Under the pieces are notes generated by a model. The model was given only the letters and a program-made list of their open reading frames with translations, made no database searches and was not told the origin of the DNA. A DNA stretch of 10,301 nt, taken from the NCBI GenBank assembly GCA_946482365.1, contig CAMLQY010000047.1:1-10301 (forward strand), written 5' to 3'. The position numbers and the translations under genes were made by a program. This document shows, piece after piece, positions 7,590 to 10,301 of this stretch; position 1 is the first letter of the stretch; each line of letters begins with the position of its first letter. The stretch comes from an uncultured Actinomycetes bacterium (GTDB lineage Bacteria > Actinomycetota > Thermoleophilia > Solirubrobacterales > 70-9).

Positions 7590-8392
7590 CGCCCCTTCCA
7601 CTCGGGCTTGCGCTTCTCGGCGAAGGCGCGGATGCCCTCGCGCAGGTCCTCCGAGGTGAAGCAGGACTCGCGCAGGGCGATCAGGCCGGCCTCCTGCTGC
7701 TCGGTGAGCGTCGGGGCCGCGTTGAGCAGGTCGATCGCGCTCTTGTTGCCCCGCATCGAGAGCGGCGCGTTGGCCGCGACCTCGGCCGCGAGCGCGACCG
7801 ACGCCTCTTCGAGCCGGCCGCCGTCGAGGACTTCGTGGACCAGGCCGATCTCCTCGGCCCGGTCCGCTTCGAAGTTGCGGCCGGTGAGGAAGAGCTCCTT
7901 CGTGCGCGCCAGCCCGACCGTGTCGAGGAACTTGCGCAGCCCGGTGTGGCCGTAGACGAGGCCGAGCTTGACCGGCGGCATCCCGAGCTTCGCGCCCGCG
8001 GCGCAGAGCCGCAGGTCGCAGGTGATCGCCAGCTCCAGGCCGCCGCCGATGCAGTGGCCGTTGATCGCCGCGACGGTGGGCCAGGGGTGGCTGGCGATGG
8101 CCTCCATCGCCGCGTGGAAGGGGTGGGCGACCAGCGCCTCCGCGTCGCGCTCGAAGGTCTCCGAGGGGATCGAGGCGATGTCGTAGCCGGCCGAGAAGAC
8201 CGGCGGGGCGCCGGTGATCAGCAGGCAGCGCGTCTCGATTCCGCGGTCGAGGCGCGGCAGCGTCTCGGCGATCGCGTCGAGGATCGCGTGGTCCAGCGCG
8301 TTGCGGCGCTCGGGATTGGAGATGCGGAGCCGGACGACCGCCTCGGCGGGAGAGTCGAGGAGGAGCTTGCCGCCCGCGAGCCGTTCCTCCAT
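7586..8392 (-). CDS. Crotonase-fold enzyme (enoyl-CoA hydratase/isomerase family), possibly methylmalonyl-CoA decarboxylase-like
   Basis: Crotonase-fold enzymes act on acyl-CoA thioesters. The 268-aa protein has both oxyanion-hole segments, FSAGYDI at 66-72 and NGHCIGGGLEL at 111-121. Of the two glutamates needed for classical hydration (rat Glu144 and Glu164), Glu120 matches the first, but the second position is Pro140 in MPPVKLG. The segment PPVKLGLVYGHTG resembles TPVNLGVPYNLVG of E. coli methylmalonyl-CoA decarboxylase (YgfG/ScpB, recalled), including a tyrosine in the same place (Tyr147). A non-hydratase activity such as decarboxylation of methylmalonyl-CoA or another malonyl-type thioester is therefore plausible. 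The gene follows the biotin carrier gene by 7 nt and overlaps the glycosylase gene by 4 bp. In Bacillus a similar small carrier sits beside an enoyl-CoA hydratase (yngHB/yngF), so a role in branched-chain acyl-CoA breakdown is the main alternative. Confidence 0.9.
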   Translation of the reverse strand: MEERLAGGKLLLDSPAEAVVRLRISNPERRNALDHAILDAIAETLPRLDRGIETRCLLITGAPPVFSAGYDIASIPSETFERDAEALVAHPFHAAMEAIASHPWPTVAAINGHCIGGGLELAITCDLRLCAAGAKLGMPPVKLGLVYGHTGLRKFLDTVGLARTKELFLTGRNFEADRAEEIGLVHEVLDGGRLEEASVALAAEVAANAPLSMRGNKSAIDLLNAAPTLTEQQEAGLIALRESCFTSEDLREGIRAFAEKRKPEWKGR

Positions 8393-8399
8393 CGCGGGC

Positions 8400-8609
8400 C
8401 TACTCCAAGACGACGAGGACGTCGCCTTCGCTGACCGCTTGGCCCTCCTCGCAGCGGATCTCCTTGACAGTGCCGTCGTCTTCGGCCTCGACCGGGATCT
8501 CCATCTTCATCGACTCGAGGATGACGACGGTGTCGCCGTCCTCGACCTGGTCGCCGACCGCGACCTCGATTTTCCACACGTTCCCTGTGATGTGCGCCTC
8601 TATGTCCAT
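8400..8609 (-). CDS. Stand-alone biotin carboxyl carrier protein (biotinyl domain, 69 aa)
   Basis: This single biotinyl domain would carry carboxybiotin between the biotin carboxylase and carboxyltransferase parts of an acyl-CoA carboxylase. The 69-aa protein contains ESMKMEIP with the biotin-accepting Lys35, the expected glycines in the flanking strands (AVGDQVEDGDTVV and DDGTVKEI), and the closing EGQAVSEGDVLVVLE; it is essentially all domain, as in Bacillus YngHB (about 70 aa). No Pro/Ala-rich linker of the AccB type is present. No carboxylase or carboxyltransferase gene lies in the window, so the partner is elsewhere. It is the first gene of a minus-strand operon with the crotonase-fold gene 7 nt downstream. 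TATGGT 8 nt before the ATG suggests a leaderless start. A lipoyl domain is ruled out by the MKM motif. Confidence 0.93.
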   Translation of the reverse strand: MDIEAHITGNVWKIEVAVGDQVEDGDTVVILESMKMEIPVEAEDDGTVKEIRCEEGQAVSEGDVLVVLE

Positions 8610-8617
8610 GGCGCGGC

Positions 8618-8623
8618 ACCATA
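8618..8623 (-). promoter_or_regulatory. Candidate -10 element of the biotin-carrier operon
   Basis: Minus-strand TATGGT (TANNNT) is followed by 8 nt and then the ATG at 8609; no Shine-Dalgarno is visible, so a leaderless message is likely. The large inverted repeat at 8632-8676 begins 8 bp upstream and would cover the -35 region, so a protein bound to it could control this promoter. Confidence 0.4.
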
Positions 8624-8631
8624 TCCATTGC

Positions 8632-8676
8632 TCCGGTGCGCTTTATCCCCATATGGCGGGGGAAAGGCGCACCGGA
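8632..8676. promoter_or_regulatory. 45-bp inverted repeat between the divergent carrier and glycosyltransferase genes
   Basis: The outer arms TCCGGTGCGC (8632-8641) and GCGCACCGGA (8667-8676) are perfect 10-bp complements. Inside them, TTTATCCCC and GGGGGAAAG pair further with two wobbles and one mismatch, leaving a small loop around ATATGG. It lies wholly in the 93-bp gap between two divergent starts (8609 minus, 8703 plus). A regulator binding site serving both promoters is the simplest reading; a small structured RNA or the footprint of a short mobile repeat is also possible. It does not share an arm sequence with the palindrome at 3013-3047. Confidence 0.6.
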
Positions 8677-8702
8677 AGGGAGTGCGCGGGAGAATTCAGG
8701 TC

Positions 8703-9410
8703 GTGGCCAGGGATCGAACCGAGGCGCTCGCGGTGATCGTGGCGGCCCGCAACGAGGCGGACCGGATCGGCGAGACGGTCGCCGCGCTGCGCGGGGCCTT
8801 CCCCGCCGCCGCGATCTGGGTGGCCGACGACGCCTCCACCGACGGCACCGCCGAGGCAGCGATGACGGCTGGCGCCCAGGTGGTCAGCAGGGGCAGGCCG
8901 CACGGCAAGGGAGCCAACGTGACGGCCGCCGCCGAGGCCGCCCTCGACGGAGGCTCGCCCGAGGTGGTCCTGCTTTGCGACGGCGACCTCGGCAGCTCGG
9001 CCGCGGCGCTGGCGCCGCTGGTCGAGGCGGTCGAAGCGGGGGAGTGCGACCTCGCCATCGCGGCTTTCGGCCGCCGTACAGGCGGTGGCTTCGGGATTGC
9101 GCTGGGGTTTGCCCACTGGTCGATCCGGCGCCTCTGCGGCTTCGAGGCCGATGCGCCGATCTCCGGCCAGCGGGCGATGCGCGCGGAGGTCCTGCGCGCC
9201 ACCCTGCCCTTCGCGAGCGGCTATGGGATGGAGATAGGGATGACGGTCGACGCCGTCCGCGCCGGCTACCGGGTCGGCGAGTACGAGCTGGACCTCTCCC
9301 ACCGGGCCACCGGCCGCACCCTCGCCGGCTTCGCGCACCGCGGCCGGCAGCTGCTCGACTTCGGCAGCGCCTACGTGGCGCGGCGATCGCAATTGCCAAT
9401 GAAATACTGA
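8703..9410 (+). CDS. Family 2 glycosyltransferase (GT-A fold)
   Basis: This enzyme would transfer a sugar from a nucleotide-sugar donor. The 235-aa protein opens with LAVIVAARNEADRI at about 8-21, followed by WVADDASTDGTAEAA (nucleotide-binding region) and LCDGDLGSS, whose DGD is the metal/donor-binding DxD motif. The C-terminal third has PISGQRAMRAEVL and FASGYGMEIGMTVDAV, reminiscent of glucosyl-3-phosphoglycerate synthases and related polyprenyl-phosphate glycosyltransferases, but the protein is shorter than the former (about 300 aa). There is no membrane segment, so it acts in the cytoplasm or at the inner membrane surface. GTG 8703 has GGGAG 10 nt upstream; an in-frame GTG at 8682 is the alternative. 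Donor and acceptor cannot be named. The secreted-protein gene follows after 6 nt. Confidence 0.88.
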   Translation: MARDRTEALAVIVAARNEADRIGETVAALRGAFPAAAIWVADDASTDGTAEAAMTAGAQVVSRGRPHGKGANVTAAAEAALDGGSPEVVLLCDGDLGSSAAALAPLVEAVEAGECDLAIAAFGRRTGGGFGIALGFAHWSIRRLCGFEADAPISGQRAMRAEVLRATLPFASGYGMEIGMTVDAVRAGYRVGEYELDLSHRATGRTLAGFAHRGRQLLDFGSAYVARRSQLPMKY

Positions 9411-9417
9411 GCAATTG
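9389..9417. repeat. Short direct repeat GCAATTG in an AT-rich patch
   Basis: GCAATTG occurs at 9389-9395 and again at 9411-9417, 22 bp apart, about two helical turns. It covers the end of the glycosyltransferase gene and the first base of the GTG start of the next gene. The core CAATTG is itself palindromic. A chance repeat is quite possible; a weak operator for the downstream gene is the alternative. Confidence 0.25.
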
Positions 9418-10223
9418 TGAGCCATCTCGGCACGCGGCGATCTCGGATGCGCCCGGCTTTCGCGGTCGCGCTGCTCGGGCTCGTGTCGCTGACGGCGGCC
9501 TCCCCGGCGGGCGCCGAGCTGGTCGAGCGCGGCGACCTCTTCGTCGAGTTCAGCGGCGGCATCGCGCCGGATGCACTTCCACGCGACCGCCTGGCCCCGG
9601 TCTCCATCGAGGTCGACGGCACGATCAAGACGTTCTCCGGCGCCCGGCCACCGGCGCTGAGGTGGATCTCGATCGGGATCAATCGCGGCGGCCGCCTCGA
9701 CACGCGGGGCTTGCCGGTCTGCCACGCGTCGGAGGTCGACCCCGGCACCAGCGCGGAAGCGATCGCGGCCTGCCGTTCCGCTCTCGTCGGCGAAGGCCGC
9801 TACCTCGCCAACACCGCCTTCCCCGAACAGGCGGCGTTTCCCACCAGGGGGCGCATCGTCGCCTTCAACTCGGTCCACCGGGGCCGGCCGGCGATCCTGG
9901 CGCACGTCTACGGCCCCAACCCCGTCCCCACGACCCGGATCATCTTCTTTCGCATTCGCCGTCACGAGGGCACCTTCGGCACGAGCCTGACCGCGAGCCT
10001 GCCCGTCTCCGTCAACCGCTACGGCTATCTCCGGCAGATCAGCCTCAGCCTGTTCCGCGTGTTCCGGTACAGGGGCCGGGCGCGCAGCTACTTGAGCGCG
10101 GCTTGCGCGGCGCCGCCCGGATTCCCCGGCGCCGTCTTCCCCTTCGCCCGCGCCTCGATGGCCTTCGAAGACGGCCGCAGACTCGCCAGCACGCTCACTC
10201 GCAGTTGCCGGGTCAGCGAGTAA
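9417..10223 (+). CDS. Secreted four-cysteine protein of unknown function (Thermoleophilia-type family)
   Basis: The function is unknown. The 268-aa protein (from GTG 9417) has a signal peptide: ATG at residue 11, hydrophobic AFAVALLGLVSLTAA, and a probable cut after SPAGA near residue 33; ATG 9447 may be the true start, since it gives a standard signal peptide. The mature part has four cysteines (102, 119, 230, 264) that could make two disulfides, and beta-rich stretches such as LRWISIGINRGGRLDTRGLP, ACRSALVGEGRYLANT and VFPFARASMAFEDG. I recall similar secreted proteins, often in several copies per genome, in Solirubrobacterales, but no function for them. No membrane anchor, sortase signal or catalytic motif was seen. 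It follows the glycosyltransferase gene by 6 nt and is probably co-transcribed with it, which hints at an envelope role. A long hairpin follows 26 bp after its stop. Confidence 0.82.
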   Translation: MSHLGTRRSRMRPAFAVALLGLVSLTAASPAGAELVERGDLFVEFSGGIAPDALPRDRLAPVSIEVDGTIKTFSGARPPALRWISIGINRGGRLDTRGLPVCHASEVDPGTSAEAIAACRSALVGEGRYLANTAFPEQAAFPTRGRIVAFNSVHRGRPAILAHVYGPNPVPTTRIIFFRIRRHEGTFGTSLTASLPVSVNRYGYLRQISLSLFRVFRYRGRARSYLSAACAAPPGFPGAVFPFARASMAFEDGRRLASTLTRSCRVSE

Positions 10224-10249
10224 GCGGTTCTCGGGTGGGGTGGCGGATG

Positions 10250-10301
10250 CCCCTCCCCAAAACGCTCGGCGGGAGCCTCGCTTGAGTGTTTTGGGGAGGG
10301 G
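10250..10301 (+). terminator. 18-bp hairpin ending exactly at the window edge (possible terminator)
   Basis: The arms at 10250-10267 (CCCCTCCCCAAAACGCTC) and 10284-10301 are complementary over 18 bp with one G-T wobble, and the 16-nt loop can pair a few bases more. It lies 26 bp after the stop of the secreted-protein gene, a good place for a terminator. Any T-tract would lie beyond the edge and cannot be seen. Because the last base closes the stem, it may instead mark an assembly break in a repeat. Confidence 0.6.

Noticed and set aside
6791..8434. A 547-codon plus-strand open frame opposite the glycosylase and crotonase genes
   Set aside because: Its long Arg/Pro/Gly-rich stretch and its position opposite two secure enzymes mark it as a shadow.
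8636..10285. A 549-codon plus-strand open frame over the glycosyltransferase and secreted-protein genes
   Set aside because: It is the +1 shadow of two genes with clear motifs and is dominated by Arg, Gly and Pro.
10250..10301. CCCCAAAA/TTTTGGGG resembling a ciliate telomere repeat
   Set aside because: Each occurs once, as the two arms of one hairpin, with no tandem repeats; the genes are plainly bacterial.

Overview
The window is a compact, gene-dense stretch of high-GC bacterial DNA. By eye most genes run near 70% GC, with GTG/TTG starts, 4-bp ATGA overlaps between neighbours and several probable leaderless starts. This fits an actinobacterium. The four-cysteine secreted protein at the right end resembles proteins I associate with Thermoleophilia (Solirubrobacterales), so that class is my best guess from memory, not a proven placement. 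The left end (a 13-C run inside bioD, after which the reading frame stops looking like BioD) and the right end (the last base closes an 18-bp hairpin) suggest that the window may be a whole contig bounded by sequences that are hard to assemble.

Layout. (1) 1-2963, minus strand: a biotin synthesis operon bioB-bioF-bioD, joined by a 4-bp overlap and a 3-nt gap; bioD is cut or corrupted at the left edge. (2) 2964-3051: a divergent intergenic region with a 35-bp imperfect palindrome. (3) 3052-4185, plus strand: an exported glycoside hydrolase family 3 (NagZ-like) protein whose usual acid/base Asp-Ser-His triplet reads Asn-Thr-Asp. (4) 4182-5235, minus strand: two unrecognised small proteins (one soluble, one membrane-anchored) in a stretch of visibly lower GC. 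(5) 5435-8609, minus strand: a tight operon of a stand-alone biotin carrier protein, a crotonase-fold enzyme, an AlkA-type DNA glycosylase and a CHASE-GGDEF diguanylate cyclase. (6) 8610-8702: a second divergent intergenic region with a 45-bp inverted repeat. (7) 8703-10223, plus strand: a family 2 glycosyltransferase and a secreted four-cysteine protein, then a long hairpin at the window end.

How the genes connect. The biotin operon makes the cofactor that would be attached to Lys35 of the carrier protein in the second operon. The carrier's partner carboxylase is not in the window; the adjacent crotonase-fold enzyme lacks one of the two classical hydratase glutamates and looks more like the methylmalonyl-CoA decarboxylase type. 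The GH3 enzyme, glycosyltransferase and secreted protein point to envelope work, and the cyclase adds a c-di-GMP signalling output.

No RNA genes, CRISPR arrays, insertion sequences or classical defence genes were seen. The most interesting points are the altered GH3 active site, the carrier/decarboxylase-like pair, the extended BioB tail and the two palindromes in divergent promoter regions.
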